Source of the DNA: Curtobacterium sp. A7_M15
GTDB lineage: Bacteria > Actinomycetota > Actinomycetes > Actinomycetales > Microbacteriaceae
DNA length: 41,905 nucleotides
Assembly: GCF_030705415.1 (NCBI RefSeq)
Contig: NZ_JAUZED010000020.1
Span: 1-41,905 of the forward strand
Reading direction: 5' to 3'
Shown: piece after piece, positions 10,705 through 19,469 of the stretch
Layout: the number at the start of each line of letters is the position of its first letter
Position numbering within the stretch: position 1 is the first letter of the stretch
Translations under genes and position numbers: made by a program
The notes under the pieces: model-generated
The model's input: only the letters and a program-made list of their open reading frames with translations
Told to the model about the DNA's origin: nothing
Database searches by the model: none

Positions 10705-11442
10705 CTACCAGCGACCGAGCCGCGTCTGGAGGACCGCCAGCGCGGCCGGGCCGGCGGTGGAGGTCCGGAGCACCGTGTCCCCGAGTCGGACCCGGACGGC
10801 GCCGGCGGCCACGAGGCGGTCGAACTCCGAGCCGTCGATGCCGCCCTCCGGACCGACGACCAGGACGATCTCGGACACGTCGGCCGGCGGCTCCCACGCG
10901 GAGAGCCGGACGTCGCCGACGGGGTCCAGCACGAGCACGGCCCGGTCGGCGCCGGGGAAGCCCGCGAGCTGCCCCGACGTCACCGGCGCGTCGACGACGG
11001 GCACCCGCGAGCGGATCGCCTGCTTCGACGCCTCGTGCGCGATCGCCGTCCAGCGTGCGCGGCCCTTCTCGACCTTCGCGCCGTCCCAGCGGGAGACGCT
11101 TCGGGCCGCCGACCACGGCACGATCCGGTCGACACCGATCTCGGTCGCCGCCTGCACCGCCATCTCGTCGCGGCCGCCCTTCGCGAGCGCCTGCACGAGC
11201 GTGAGCGTCGGCGACGGCGCGTCGTCGACGGTGACCGTGGACACCACCAGCGACAGGGTGTCGCGCCCGAGGGCGGTGACGGATCCGGTCACGACCGTGC
11301 CGCGGCCGTCGGACAGCCGCAGGGTCTCCCCCGTCCGGACCCGGGCGACCGCGACGGCGTGGCGGCCCTCCGCCCCGTCGAGCGGGACGGTGTCGCCGAC
11401 CGTGACGCCGTCGAGCGACCCGACGAGGTAGAGCGATGCCAT
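10705..11442 (-). CDS. rsmE: 16S rRNA m3U1498 methyltransferase
   Basis: 245 residues, SPOUT superfamily with an N-terminal PUA-like domain (1-70). The trefoil-knot SAM site is visible as VLVVGPEGGI and LGDTVLRTSTAGPAALAVL near the C-terminus; HEASKQAIRSRVP is the conserved substrate loop. It methylates N3 of U1498 in 16S rRNA. The ATG shares one base with the dnaJ stop (TGATG), so it is translationally coupled to dnaJ. Confidence 0.95.
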   Translation of the reverse strand: MASLYLVGSLDGVTVGDTVPLDGAEGRHAVAVARVRTGETLRLSDGRGTVVTGSVTALGRDTLSLVVSTVTVDDAPSPTLTLVQALAKGGRDEMAVQAATEIGVDRIVPWSAARSVSRWDGAKVEKGRARWTAIAHEASKQAIRSRVPVVDAPVTSGQLAGFPGADRAVLVLDPVGDVRLSAWEPPADVSEIVLVVGPEGGIDGSEFDRLVAAGAVRVRLGDTVLRTSTAGPAALAVLQTRLGRW

Positions 11443-12554
11443 CAGAAGTTGAAGAACCGGTCGCGGAGCTTGCCGAACATGCCCTGCTGGAAGCGGGCGA
11501 GCTGCGGCTTCGCGGCCTTGTGCGACTTCGCGAGCTGCTCGACGAGCTGGCGTTCCTTGTGCGAGAGCTTCGTCGGCGTCACCACCTGCACGCCGACCCG
11601 TAGGTCGCCGCGACCGTTGCCCCGGAGCTTCGTGATGCCGCGGTCCTTGATGACGAGGACGTCGGCGCTCTGCACACCCGGCCGGACCTCGAGCTCGACC
11701 GGACCGTCCAGCCCGTCGATCGTCGCGGTCGTCCCGAGCACGGCGTCGGTCATCGCGACCTCGAGCGTGGCGAGCAGGTCGTCCCCGTCGCGGCTGAACA
11801 CGTCGTGGTGCCGCACCCGGATCTCGAGGTAGAGGTCACCGGAGGGACCACCGGCCGGCCCGACCTCGCCCTGGCCGGGCATCTGCAGGCGGAGACCGGA
11901 GTCGACGCCGGCGGGGACGTCCACCGGCACGGTGCGACGGGCGCGGATGCGTCCCTGACCCTGGCACGTCGGGCACGGGTTCGGGATGACGGTGCCGTAC
12001 CCGCGGCAGGTGCCGCAGGGCGCACTCGTCACGACGTTGCCGAGGAGCGACCGGACCTGGCGCTGGATGTGCCCGGTGCCGCCGCAGATGTCACACGTCT
12101 GCGGGCTCGTGCCCGGAGCGCAGCAGGAACCGCCGCACGTCTCGCACAGCACCGCGGTGTCCACCTCGACGTCCTTGTGGGTGCCGAACACGACCTCGTC
12201 GAGGTCGACGTCGATGCGGAGCAGGGCGTCCTGCCCGCGCTCGGCCCGGCTGCGCGGACCGTTGCCCCTGCCACCGCCGGCACCGCCGCCGAAGAACGCG
12301 TCGAAGATGTCGCTGAAGCCGCCGGCACCGCCGCCGAAGGGGCCGTCGGCCTGGGGGCCGGCGTCGTACCGGCGCCGCTGTTCGGGGTCGCTCAGCACGT
12401 CGTACGCGTGCGTGACGTCCTTGAAGCGCTCGGCTGCTTCGGGGCTCGGGTTCACGTCCGGGTGCAGTTCGCGCGCCAGACGGCGGTACGCCTTCTTGAT
12501 GTCGGCATCGGAGGCGTCCTTCTGGACGCCGAGGACGTCGTAGTGGTCTGCCAC
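11442..12554 (-). CDS. dnaJ: Chaperone DnaJ
   Basis: 370-residue type I Hsp40. J domain 1-70 with HPD (RELHPDVNPS); Gly/Phe-rich segment around 75-100 (GGGAGGFSDIFDAFFGGG); cysteine-rich zinc domain about 138-200; then the substrate-binding C-terminal domain. Three repeats are canonical CxxCxGxG, but the first reads CETCGGSC, with Cys in place of the last Gly. Starts GTG 12554 with GAGGG four bases before it. Pairing with hrcA marks it as the HrcA-regulated DnaJ2 of actinobacteria. Confidence 0.96.
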   Translation of the reverse strand: MADHYDVLGVQKDASDADIKKAYRRLARELHPDVNPSPEAAERFKDVTHAYDVLSDPEQRRRYDAGPQADGPFGGGAGGFSDIFDAFFGGGAGGGRGNGPRSRAERGQDALLRIDVDLDEVVFGTHKDVEVDTAVLCETCGGSCCAPGTSPQTCDICGGTGHIQRQVRSLLGNVVTSAPCGTCRGYGTVIPNPCPTCQGQGRIRARRTVPVDVPAGVDSGLRLQMPGQGEVGPAGGPSGDLYLEIRVRHHDVFSRDGDDLLATLEVAMTDAVLGTTATIDGLDGPVELEVRPGVQSADVLVIKDRGITKLRGNGRGDLRVGVQVVTPTKLSHKERQLVEQLAKSHKAAKPQLARFQQGMFGKLRDRFFNF

Positions 12555-12682
12555 GTATCCCTCAGTCGGTTCGGTTCGGTCGGTCGGGTGCGGCGGTCGC
12601 CGCGGGTCTGGTGGTCGTCGGTGGGCCTGGAGGCGCGGGTCGCCCGGTCGGGACCGGCTCGCTCAGCCGCGTGGGCACCTGG
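12555..12682. other. hrcA-dnaJ spacer
   Basis: 128 bases without a gene. GGTTC/GGTC simple repeats occupy 12570-12590. CCTGGAGGCGCGGGTCG (12626-12642) belongs to the GGAGGCRCGG motif family and also occurs inside cydD (30543-30559). No clear promoter or terminator. Confidence 0.4.
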
Positions 12683-13699
12683 TCAATGTTCGCCCAGGAG
12701 TTTGGACAGGTACCGTGCGACGGCGCGCACCGCGGCCATGTTCGTGCCGTAGTCCATCCGGGTGGGCCCGAGCACGCCGAGCCGCGCGAGCTCGCCGCCG
12801 GCCAGGTACCCACCGGCGACGATGCTCGTCGCGTCGAGCCCGTACTCGGCGTTCTCGACGCCGATCCGGGCCGCGACGCCGTCGTCGATCTGCATCTCGC
12901 CGAACAGCCGGAGCAGGGTCACCTGTTCCTCGATCGCCTCGAGCACGGGGAAGAGGCCGCCGGAGAAGTCCTGCTCGCTCTTGGCGAGGTTCGCCGCACC
13001 GGCCATCACCAGACGGTCCTGCCGGTTCGACTGCACCTGCTCGATCAGGGTCGCGACGACGATCCCGGCGAGCAGCTGGGCGTCTGGACGGATCTGCTGC
13101 GGCACCGCGCGGAGGGCCGTCGAGACGTCCTGCAGCAGGAGGCCGACGGTAGCGCCGTTCACCACGGTGCGGAGCTCGGTGAGCGCGCCTTCGTCGAGCG
13201 GAGCGTCGGTCTCGACGACGCGCTGTTCGACCCGCGCGGTGTCGGTGATGAGCACGACCATCAGACGGTTGTCGCCGAGGCGGACGAGCTCGACGTGCTG
13301 CACGCGCGCCCGGACCATCGAGGGGTACTGCACGAGGGCGACCTGGTTGGTGAGCTGGCTGAGCAGGCGGACCGTCCGGCCGAGAACCTCGTCGAGGTCG
13401 TTCGGCGCGCCGAGGAAGGTCTCGATCGCGTGCCGCTGCGCGCTGGACAGCGGCCGGGCACCGGCGAGGTGGTCGACGAAGACCCGGTACCCCTTGTCGG
13501 TCGGGACGCGACCGGACGAGGTGTGCGGCGCCGCGATGAGCTGCTCGTCCTCGAGCTGGGCCATGTCGTTCCGGATCGTGGCGGCGCTGACCCCGAAGGC
13601 GTGCCGCTCCACGATCGTCTTCGAACCGACCGGCTCGCGCGATGCGACGTAGTCCCGCACGATGGCCTTGAGGACCTCGAGGCTGCGTTCGCTGACCAC
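12683..13699 (-). CDS. hrcA: Heat-inducible transcription repressor HrcA
   Basis: 338 residues; binds CIRCE elements to repress chaperone genes, assisted by GroEL. N-terminal winged helix (about 1-75: SERSLEVLKAIVRDYV, VSAATIRNDMAQLEDE, HTSSGRVPTDKGYR) followed by the HrcA GAF-like dimerisation domain, ending MDYGTNMAAVRAVARYLSKLL. Start GTG 13699 is set by GGAAGGGG five bases upstream. Its promoter overlaps a degenerate CIRCE, so it represses itself together with dnaJ. Confidence 0.96.
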   Translation of the reverse strand: MVSERSLEVLKAIVRDYVASREPVGSKTIVERHAFGVSAATIRNDMAQLEDEQLIAAPHTSSGRVPTDKGYRVFVDHLAGARPLSSAQRHAIETFLGAPNDLDEVLGRTVRLLSQLTNQVALVQYPSMVRARVQHVELVRLGDNRLMVVLITDTARVEQRVVETDAPLDEGALTELRTVVNGATVGLLLQDVSTALRAVPQQIRPDAQLLAGIVVATLIEQVQSNRQDRLVMAGAANLAKSEQDFSGGLFPVLEAIEEQVTLLRLFGEMQIDDGVAARIGVENAEYGLDATSIVAGGYLAGGELARLGVLGPTRMDYGTNMAAVRAVARYLSKLLGEH

Positions 13700-13719
13700 C
13701 CGGACCCCTTCCACTCGAT

Positions 13720-13746
13720 CTGGCACTCGGACGTGTCGACTGCTGA
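13720..13746. promoter_or_regulatory. Degenerate CIRCE operator (HrcA box)
   Basis: CTGGCACTC - 9 bases - GACTGCTGA on the plus strand. Against the consensus TTAGCACTC-N9-GAGTGCTAA each half matches 7 of 9, with exact N9 spacing. It lies over the expected transcription start of hrcA. Confidence 0.65.
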
Positions 13747-13751
13747 TCCTA
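13746..13751 (-). promoter_or_regulatory. -10 box of hrcA-dnaJ
   Basis: TAGGAT on the minus strand abuts the CIRCE element and gives a leader of about 40 bases before GTG 13699. No clear -35. Confidence 0.5.
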
Positions 13752-13795
13752 CGCCCGACCGCCGACGGAGCGGGACTTCTGCACACGCCTGCCGA

Positions 13796-13801
13796 TACGC
13801 T
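13796..13801 (+). promoter_or_regulatory. -10 box of the DUF4870 gene
   Basis: TACGCT, 6 bases before ATG 13808; predicts a leaderless mRNA. Confidence 0.45.
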
Positions 13802-13807
13802 TCCGGC

Positions 13808-14197
13808 ATGACCTACGGACAGCAGCCCGGTGGCCCCCAGTTCCCCGGCGGGTACCAGCCGCCGCAGCCGATGTCGCCCGAGGACCAGCGCCTCTGGGCC
13901 ACGCTGACGCACATCGGTGGCATCTTCTTCAACTTCGTCGTGCCGCTCGTCGCGTACCTCGTCCTGCGCGACCGCGGTGGCTTCATCCGCGAGCACACCC
14001 GCGTCGCACTGAACTTCCACATCACGATGGCGATCGCCTACGTCGTCTCGGGCATCCTGACCGTGGTGCTCATCGGGGCGCTCCTGCTCCCCGTCATCGG
14101 CATCGTGACGATCATCTTCGGCATCATGGCCGCGGTCGCTGCGAACCGTGGGCAGTTCTACCGATACCCGCTGTCGATCGAGTTCATCAAGCAGTAG
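13808..14197 (+). CDS. DUF4870 (Tic20-like) membrane protein
   Basis: 129 residues. A Gly/Gln/Pro-rich N-terminus (YGQQPGGPQFPGGYQPPQ) precedes MSPEDQRLWATLTHIGGIFF, the DUF4870 hallmark. Three hydrophobic segments follow, at about 35-55, 72-95 and 96-115. Function unknown; family members are small polytopic proteins. The gene converges on hemW with stop codons one base apart, leaving no room for a terminator. Confidence 0.85.
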   Translation: MTYGQQPGGPQFPGGYQPPQPMSPEDQRLWATLTHIGGIFFNFVVPLVAYLVLRDRGGFIREHTRVALNFHITMAIAYVVSGILTVVLIGALLLPVIGIVTIIFGIMAAVAANRGQFYRYPLSIEFIKQ

Positions 14198-14198
14198 C

Positions 14199-15416
14199 TC
14201 AGTCGAGCAGCTCGCGGACCACCGCGTCCGCGAGCAGGCGACCCTGCAGGGTCAACTCGATCCGTCCCCGCACCGCGGCCGAGCCGTCCACGAGACCACG
14301 TGCGATGAGTCCGGCGACGCGGCCCCGCGCCTCCTGGGCCAGCTCGCTCGTCGCGAGCTCACCGCGGACCCGCGCCGCGAGCAGGACGCGCTCGACGTAC
14401 CGGGTCTCGTCGTCGAGGGTCTCGCGGCCGGCCGCCGGCGACTCCCCCTGCAGCACCCGGTTCGCGTACGCGGCCGGGTGCTTCACGTTCCACCAGCGGG
14501 TGCCGGCGACCGCGGAGTGCGCGCCCGGACCGACGCCCCACCAGTCGTGTCCCTTCCAGTACGACAGGTTGTGCCGGCTCGCGTGCTGGTCGCCGCGGGA
14601 CCAGTTCGAGACCTCGTACCAGGAGTACCCGGCCTCGCCGAGCACCCGGTCGGCCAGCTCGTACATGTCCGCCGCGAGGTCGTCGTCCGGTGCCGGCAGC
14701 TCACCGCGTGCGACCATCCGGCCCATCGCGGTGCCGTCCTCGACGATGAGCGAGTAGGCCGAGACGTGGTCCGGCTCGCACGCCAGGGCCGCGTCGAGCG
14801 AGGTGCGCCAGTCGTCGAGGGACTCACCGGGCGTCGAGTAGATGAGGTCGAGCGAGACGTCGAGGCCCTGCTGCTTCGCGGCGTCCACCACGAGCGGGAC
14901 GCGCTCGGGGTCGTGCGTCCGGTCGAGCGTCGCGAGCACGTGCGGCACCGCCGACTGCATGCCGTAGCTCACGCGGGTGAACCCGCCGGCGCGCAGGGTC
15001 GCCAGCGAGGACTCGTCGACGGAGTCCGGGTTCGCCTCGGTCGTGACCTCGGCCCCGGGCAGGATGCCCCACGTTTCGTCGATCGCCCGCAGGATCATCA
15101 CGAGGTCCGACGCCGGCAGCATCGTGGGCGTCCCACCGCCGAAGAAGACAGTCGACACCGGCCGTCGCGGGACGCCGGACCGGTCGAGGACGTCCGCCGC
15201 GAAGCGGATCTCCTGTACCGCGTGCCCGGCGTAGTCGTCCCGCCGGACACCGCGGAGCTCGGAGGCCGTGTAGGTGTTGAAGTCGCAGTAGCCGCACCGG
15301 ACGCGGCAGAACGGCACGTGCACGTAGACACCGAAGGGGACGTCACCGGCTCCGGCCGCAGGCGAGAGCAGCCCGTCCGCGGGTGCGGGATCGGCGATCG
15401 GGAGAGCACTCGGCAT
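14199..15416 (-). CDS. hemW: Radical SAM protein HemW (coproporphyrinogen oxidase-like haem chaperone)
   Basis: 405 residues. The [4Fe-4S] motif is CRVRCGYC near residue 40, after VYVHVPFC; VFFGGGTPTML and the radical SAM barrel follow, and a HemN C-terminal domain (LSYWKGHDWWGVGPGAHS) closes it. The four-Cys form in the lepA neighbourhood is HemW, implicated in haem insertion, rather than true HemN. ATG 15416 is favoured over 15425 because GGAG precedes it at short range and a GACAAT hexamer lies 7 bases upstream. Divergent from the HAD gene with only 28 bases between start codons. Confidence 0.93.
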   Translation of the reverse strand: MPSALPIADPAPADGLLSPAAGAGDVPFGVYVHVPFCRVRCGYCDFNTYTASELRGVRRDDYAGHAVQEIRFAADVLDRSGVPRRPVSTVFFGGGTPTMLPASDLVMILRAIDETWGILPGAEVTTEANPDSVDESSLATLRAGGFTRVSYGMQSAVPHVLATLDRTHDPERVPLVVDAAKQQGLDVSLDLIYSTPGESLDDWRTSLDAALACEPDHVSAYSLIVEDGTAMGRMVARGELPAPDDDLAADMYELADRVLGEAGYSWYEVSNWSRGDQHASRHNLSYWKGHDWWGVGPGAHSAVAGTRWWNVKHPAAYANRVLQGESPAAGRETLDDETRYVERVLLAARVRGELATSELAQEARGRVAGLIARGLVDGSAAVRGRIELTLQGRLLADAVVRELLD

Positions 15417-15423
15417 GGACTCC

Positions 15424-15438
15424 ATTGTCCGTCATGAT
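15424..15438. promoter_or_regulatory. Back-to-back -10 boxes of hemW and the HAD gene
   Basis: GACAAT (minus strand, 15424-15429) is 7 bases from the hemW ATG, and CATGAT (plus strand, 15433-15438) is 6 bases from the HAD ATG. If used, each -35 lies in or beside the other gene's coding sequence. Confidence 0.35.
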
Positions 15439-15444
15439 GGAGGC

Positions 15445-16137
15445 ATGGAGCACCACCCCGTCCCCACCACGGTGCTGTGGGACATCGACGGCACCCTCGT
15501 GATGAACGCCTCGTCGCCGGGCAACCTCTACCACCTCGCGCTCGAGCGGGCGGTGGGCCGCGACCTCGTCCTCCGCGTCGGGCACCAGCACGGCCGCACC
15601 GACGCCGGGCTCATCGCGGAGCACGTGCGGGCCCACGACCTGGACGACTCGCTCATCCCCACCGTGAGTCGGCACCTGCACGACCTGACCGAGGAGCGGC
15701 ACGTGTCCGGGGACCACCGCAGTCCGGCGCCGGGTGCGATCGCCCTCGTGCGACGGTTCGCCGGGCTCGGCTGGCGCAACGGCCTGCTGACGGGCAACTC
15801 CCCCTACCGCGCACGCGTGAAGCTCCAGGGCGCCGGGTTCGACGTCGACGCGTTCGACTGGGAGCACTCGTACTTCGGGGATGCCGAGGTCGAGCGCAGC
15901 GGGGTGACCGCACGCGCTGCCGAGGCGCTCGCGGGGACCCGGGCCGTCATCGTCGGGGACACCCCGCGGGACGGCGAGGCTGCCGAGGCCGTCGGGATCC
16001 CGTTCCTCGCGGTCGCGACGGGTGTGTTCGACGTCGAGGCGCTCCGCGGGACCGGTGCCGTCACGGTCGCCCGGAACTGCGTCGACGACGCGTCGCTCAT
16101 CGAGGACGCCATCGCGGCGCTCCCCCCGCTGCGCTGA
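15445..16137 (+). CDS. HAD-superfamily phosphatase (PGP/Gph-like)
   Basis: 230 residues. Motif I VLWDIDGTLV (nucleophile Asp about residue 12), alpha-helical cap, motif II LLTGNSPY, Lys in RARVKLQG, motif IV VIVGDTPRDGEAA. The closest look is of phosphoglycolate-phosphatase-like subfamily IA enzymes; substrate unknown. ATG 15445 was chosen because the HAD fold begins there and GGAGG lies just before it; an in-frame ATG exists at 15415. Converges on the DUF1990 gene with a 25-base gap. Confidence 0.88.
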   Translation: MEHHPVPTTVLWDIDGTLVMNASSPGNLYHLALERAVGRDLVLRVGHQHGRTDAGLIAEHVRAHDLDDSLIPTVSRHLHDLTEERHVSGDHRSPAPGAIALVRRFAGLGWRNGLLTGNSPYRARVKLQGAGFDVDAFDWEHSYFGDAEVERSGVTARAAEALAGTRAVIVGDTPRDGEAAEAVGIPFLAVATGVFDVEALRGTGAVTVARNCVDDASLIEDAIAALPPLR

Positions 16138-16162
16138 CCCGCCCTGCGGCGCGCCCGCGAGG

Positions 16163-16810
16163 TCAGTCGCCGCGCAGGGCCTCGAGGTACTTCTGCGCCA
16201 TCACGCGCTGCTGCCGACGGAGCAGCGGCGCCACGAACTGCCACTTCCGACTCGACGGCTGCGAGAACTGCCGGATCTGCAGCCACACGGAGCCGTCCGG
16301 GGTCCGCTCGACGACGAAGGACTCCTCGCCCGAGAGCGGGTGCCCCTCGAGCGTGCCGTACGCGAAGCCCTTGCGATCGGTCTCGTCGATGATCGAGACG
16401 ACCCGGACCGGCGCCTGCACCGTCCGGCCGAAGGCGTGCATGGTCAGCGTCGCGCTCGTGCCCGCGGTCACGAGCGGCGTGCCGTCCGGAGCGAACTTCT
16501 CCACCCGGGGCGTCCCGATCGAGGCCGGGGCGATCGGCACGCCGTCCTCGTCGAAGGTCACCGGGTTGTAGCGGACCTCGTCGTCGTCGGGCTGGTCCTC
16601 GACGCGGACGCGGATCCCGCTGCGCTCCTGGATCTGCCACGTCAGGGCCTGGGTCACCGCGGTCTCGAAGCGCTGGTCGCCGTGACCGATCCGGGAGCGG
16701 GACTCGGACGGCACGAACCCCTCGGGCGGGTACGTCATGAGGTCCGGTGCCTGGGTCGCACCCACCGCTCCGTACGTCAGGGCGGTCCGGTAACTCCCGC
16801 GGGTACTCAT
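16163..16810 (-). CDS. DUF1990-family protein
   Basis: 215 residues, soluble, no signal peptide. The first half has the DUF1990 signature (RTALTYGAVGATQ, GFVPSESRSRIGHGDQRFETAVTQAL). The second half includes KGFAYGTLEGHPLSGEESFVVER and VWLQIRQFSQPSSRKWQFVAPLLRRQQRVMAQKYL. Function unknown; the fold is expected to be START/SRPBCC-like. ATG 16810 sits 7 bases after TACAGT, so it is probably leaderless. Confidence 0.85.
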   Translation of the reverse strand: MSTRGSYRTALTYGAVGATQAPDLMTYPPEGFVPSESRSRIGHGDQRFETAVTQALTWQIQERSGIRVRVEDQPDDDEVRYNPVTFDEDGVPIAPASIGTPRVEKFAPDGTPLVTAGTSATLTMHAFGRTVQAPVRVVSIIDETDRKGFAYGTLEGHPLSGEESFVVERTPDGSVWLQIRQFSQPSSRKWQFVAPLLRRQQRVMAQKYLEALRGD

Positions 16811-16817
16811 GCCGCCC

Positions 16818-16823
16818 ACTGTA
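16818..16823 (-). promoter_or_regulatory. -10 box of the DUF1990 gene
   Basis: TACAGT on the minus strand, 7 bases before ATG 16810. The rest of the 16811-16966 spacer shows nothing but this and the divergent promoter. Confidence 0.45.
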
Positions 16824-16954
16824 CTGGGGACTCGTGCCCCGGACCGAACCGGGCACCGCCGGCTGCGGCTGTCGGACGGGTCGCCCACGCGCAGCCGCAC
16901 GTCCGCTTCCCGCGCGCCCCGAACTGGAGGCCCGACACCCGACCGCCACGCCCC

Positions 16955-16960
16955 TATCGT
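16955..16960 (+). promoter_or_regulatory. -10 box of the small membrane-protein gene
   Basis: TATCGT, 6 bases before GTG 16967; it also decides that start. Confidence 0.45.
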
Positions 16961-16966
16961 GGGTGC

Positions 16967-17455
16967 GTGCCCCGCTCCCGCTTCGCCCGTGTGCGGTCCG
17001 TCGACCGCACGACGGCCGCGTTCGCCGTCCTGACGCTCGCGGCGTTCGGGTTGGCGGCGACGGCGCGAGCGGCGGTCGAGTGGGCGACGGCGGGCCTCGG
17101 CTCCCCCGCGCCGTACACCGCGGTGTCCCCGGGAGACGTCGACGTGTTCGACACCGCGAACGCCATCGCGGCGTTCGGGGCGTGCAGCGCCGGAGCGGGG
17201 GTGCTCCTGTTCGGGGTGACGCTCGTGCTCGCGGTCCGTCGACACTCGGCACGCCGCCTGCCCTCCGTGCTCGGCTTCTGCACGCTGGCGATGGTCGTCG
17301 GGTCGGTGGTGGCCGGGTTCGCCGCGGGCACACAGGTGGACTACGACGCGGCCGCCGGACTCGTCATCCTGCGGACCGCGCTGGCGGGACTGGCCGCGGC
17401 GAGCCTCCCGGCACTGGGCCTGGCCGCGCTGCGGGCCCGCGCCCGCCGCGCCTGA
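16967..17455 (+). CDS. Hypothetical four-helix membrane protein
   Basis: 162 residues, not recognised as a known family. Four hydrophobic segments (about 16-36, 55-85, 95-118, 130-152) are separated by short Arg-rich loops, with a basic N-terminus (PRSRFARVRSVDR) and a basic end (RARARRA). Starts at GTG, supported by TATCGT 6 bases upstream and by the lack of a better start. Converges on lepA with a 9-base gap. Confidence 0.65.
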   Translation: MPRSRFARVRSVDRTTAAFAVLTLAAFGLAATARAAVEWATAGLGSPAPYTAVSPGDVDVFDTANAIAAFGACSAGAGVLLFGVTLVLAVRRHSARRLPSVLGFCTLAMVVGSVVAGFAAGTQVDYDAAAGLVILRTALAGLAAASLPALGLAALRARARRA

Positions 17456-17464
17456 GCCGAGCCG

Positions 17465-19312
17465 CTACTTCTTCTTCTCTTCGACGTCCCCGGAGAGCGC
17501 TGCGATGAAGGCTTCCTGCGGGACCTCGACGCGACCCACCATCTTCATGCGCTTCTTGCCCTCCTTCTGCTTCTCGAGCAGCTTGCGCTTCCGGGTGATG
17601 TCACCGCCGTAGCACTTCGCGAGGACGTCCTTGCGCATCGCCCGGATGCTCTCGCGCGCGATGATGCGGGCGCCGATCGCGGCCTGGATCGGCACCTCGA
17701 ACTGCTGGCGCGGGATGAGCTTGCGCAGCCGCTCGGTCATGAGCGTGCCGTACGCGTAGGCCTTGTCGCGGTGGACGATCGCGCTGAACGCGTCGACCTG
17801 CTCGCCCTGCAGCAGGATGTCGACCTTCACGAGGTCGGCCGCCTGGTCGCCCGTGGGCTCGTAGTCGAGCGAGGCGTAGCCCTGCGTCTTGCTCTTGAGC
17901 TGGTCGAAGAAGTCGAAGACGATCTCGCCGAGGGGCATCTCGTACCGGATCTCGACGCGGTCCTCGCCGAGGTACTCCATGCCGAGCAGCGATCCGCGGC
18001 GCGACTGACACAGCTCCATGATCGCGCCGACGTAGTCCTTCGGCGCGAGGATGGCCGCGCGGACCATCGGCTCGCGGACCTCGACGATGCGACCGCCGGG
18101 GAACTCGGACGGGTTCGTGACCTCGGTCACGGTGTTGTCCTCGTTGGTGACCTCGTAGATCACGCTCGGGGCCGTCGTGATGAGGTCGAGCCCGAACTCG
18201 CGCGACAGGCGCTCGGTGATGATCTCGAGGTGGAGCAGGCCGAGGAAGCCGCAGCGGAAGCCGAAGCCGAGCGCCACCGACGTCTCGGGTTCGTACACGA
18301 GGGCGGCGTCGGACAGCTTGAGCTTGTCGAGGGCCTCGCGCAGGTCGGGGTAGTCGGAGCCGTCGATCGGGTACAGGCCCGAGAACACCATCGGCTTCGG
18401 GTCGGTGTAGCCGGCGAGCGGCTCGGTCGCGGGCTTCTGCGCCGTGGTGACCGTGTCGCCCACCTTCGACTGGCGGACGTCCTTCACCCCGGTGATGAGG
18501 TAGCCGACCTCGCCGACGCTCAGCCCCTTGGTCGGTTTCGGCTCGGGGCTGGACACGCCGATCTCGAGGATCTCGTGCGTCGACTTCGTCGACATCATCT
18601 GGATCTTCTCGCGCGGGTGGATCGTGCCGTCCACCATGCGGACGTACGTCACGACGCCGCGGTAGCTGTCGTAGACCGAGTCGAAGATCATCGCACGGGG
18701 TGCAGCGTCCACGTCGCCGACGGGAGCAGGGACCGTCCCGACCACGCGGTCGAGGAGTTCCGGCACGCCGACTCCGGTCTTGCCGGACACCCGGAGCACG
18801 TCCTCGGGCTTGCCACCGATCAGCTGCGCGAGCTCGGCCGCGTACTTGTCGGGGTCGGCCGCCGGCAGGTCGATCTTGTTGAGCACGGGGATGATCTCGA
18901 GGTCGTTCTCGAGCGCCAGGTAGAGGTTCGCGAGCGTCTGCGCCTCGATGCCCTGCGCGGCGTCGACCAGGAGGATCGCGCCCTCGCACGCCGCGAGGGA
19001 CCGCGAGACCTCGTACGAGAAGTCGACGTGACCGGGCGTGTCGATCATGTTCAGGGCGTACGTCTGCCCGTCGAGCTCCCACGGCATGCGCACCGCCTGG
19101 GACTTGATCGTGATGCCGCGCTCGCGCTCGATGTCCATGCGGTCGAGGTACTGCGCACGCATGGCGCGGTCCTCGACGATGCCGGTGATCTGCAGCATGC
19201 GGTCGGCCAGCGTGGACTTGCCGTGGTCGATGTGCGCGATGATGCAGAAGTTGCGGATCGCGTCGGCCGGGGTCGAGGCGGGCTCGAGCGGCGCGGATGC
19301 TTGTGGGCTCAC
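17465..19312 (-). CDS. lepA: Elongation factor 4 (back-translocase LepA)
   Basis: 615-residue translational GTPase that acts on stalled or mistranslocated ribosomes. G1 AHIDHGKST near residue 20, GITIKSQ (G2), DTPGHVDF (G3), [10 protein letters not shown] (G4). EF-G-like domains II, III and V follow, and the LepA-specific C-terminal domain has the usual KKR-rich end ([24 protein letters not shown]). Start GTG 19312 has GAGGA three bases before it. Normal full length. Confidence 0.98.
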   Translation of the reverse strand: MSPQASAPLEPASTPADAIRNFCIIAHIDHGKSTLADRMLQITGIVEDRAMRAQYLDRMDIERERGITIKSQAVRMPWELDGQTYALNMIDTPGHVDFSYEVSRSLAACEGAILLVDAAQGIEAQTLANLYLALENDLEIIPVLNKIDLPAADPDKYAAELAQLIGGKPEDVLRVSGKTGVGVPELLDRVVGTVPAPVGDVDAAPRAMIFDSVYDSYRGVVTYVRMVDGTIHPREKIQMMSTKSTHEILEIGVSSPEPKPTKGLSVGEVGYLITGVKDVRQSKVGDTVTTAQKPATEPLAGYTDPKPMVFSGLYPIDGSDYPDLREALDKLKLSDAALVYEPETSVALGFGFRCGFLGLLHLEIITERLSREFGLDLITTAPSVIYEVTNEDNTVTEVTNPSEFPGGRIVEVREPMVRAAILAPKDYVGAIMELCQSRRGSLLGMEYLGEDRVEIRYEMPLGEIVFDFFDQLKSKTQGYASLDYEPTGDQAADLVKVDILLQGEQVDAFSAIVHRDKAYAYGTLMTERLRKLIPRQQFEVPIQAAIGARIIARESIRAMRKDVLAKCYGGDITRKRKLLEKQKEGKKRMKMVGRVEVPQEAFIAALSGDVEEKKK

Positions 19313-19427
19313 GGTTCCTCGGGGTGGGTCGGACGGTCGAACGATTGTCCCACGTCCGCCGGCCGACATCGCGCAAGCGCTGGCGACCTGTGGAACGCGG
19401 GCGACGCACTGGACGCTGTGGAGGAAC

Positions 19428-19467
19428 GACGGGAGGCGCGGGTCGGGCCCGCACCGCGCCTCCCGTC
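19428..19467 (-). terminator. Terminator hairpin after the aminotransferase gene
   Basis: A perfect 14-bp stem (19428-19441 with 19454-19467) with a 12-base loop begins 2 bases beyond the stop codon. No U-tract, as is usual in actinobacteria. Its arm contains GGAGGCGCGG, the motif shared with other spacers here. Confidence 0.75.
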
Positions 19468-19469
19468 CG

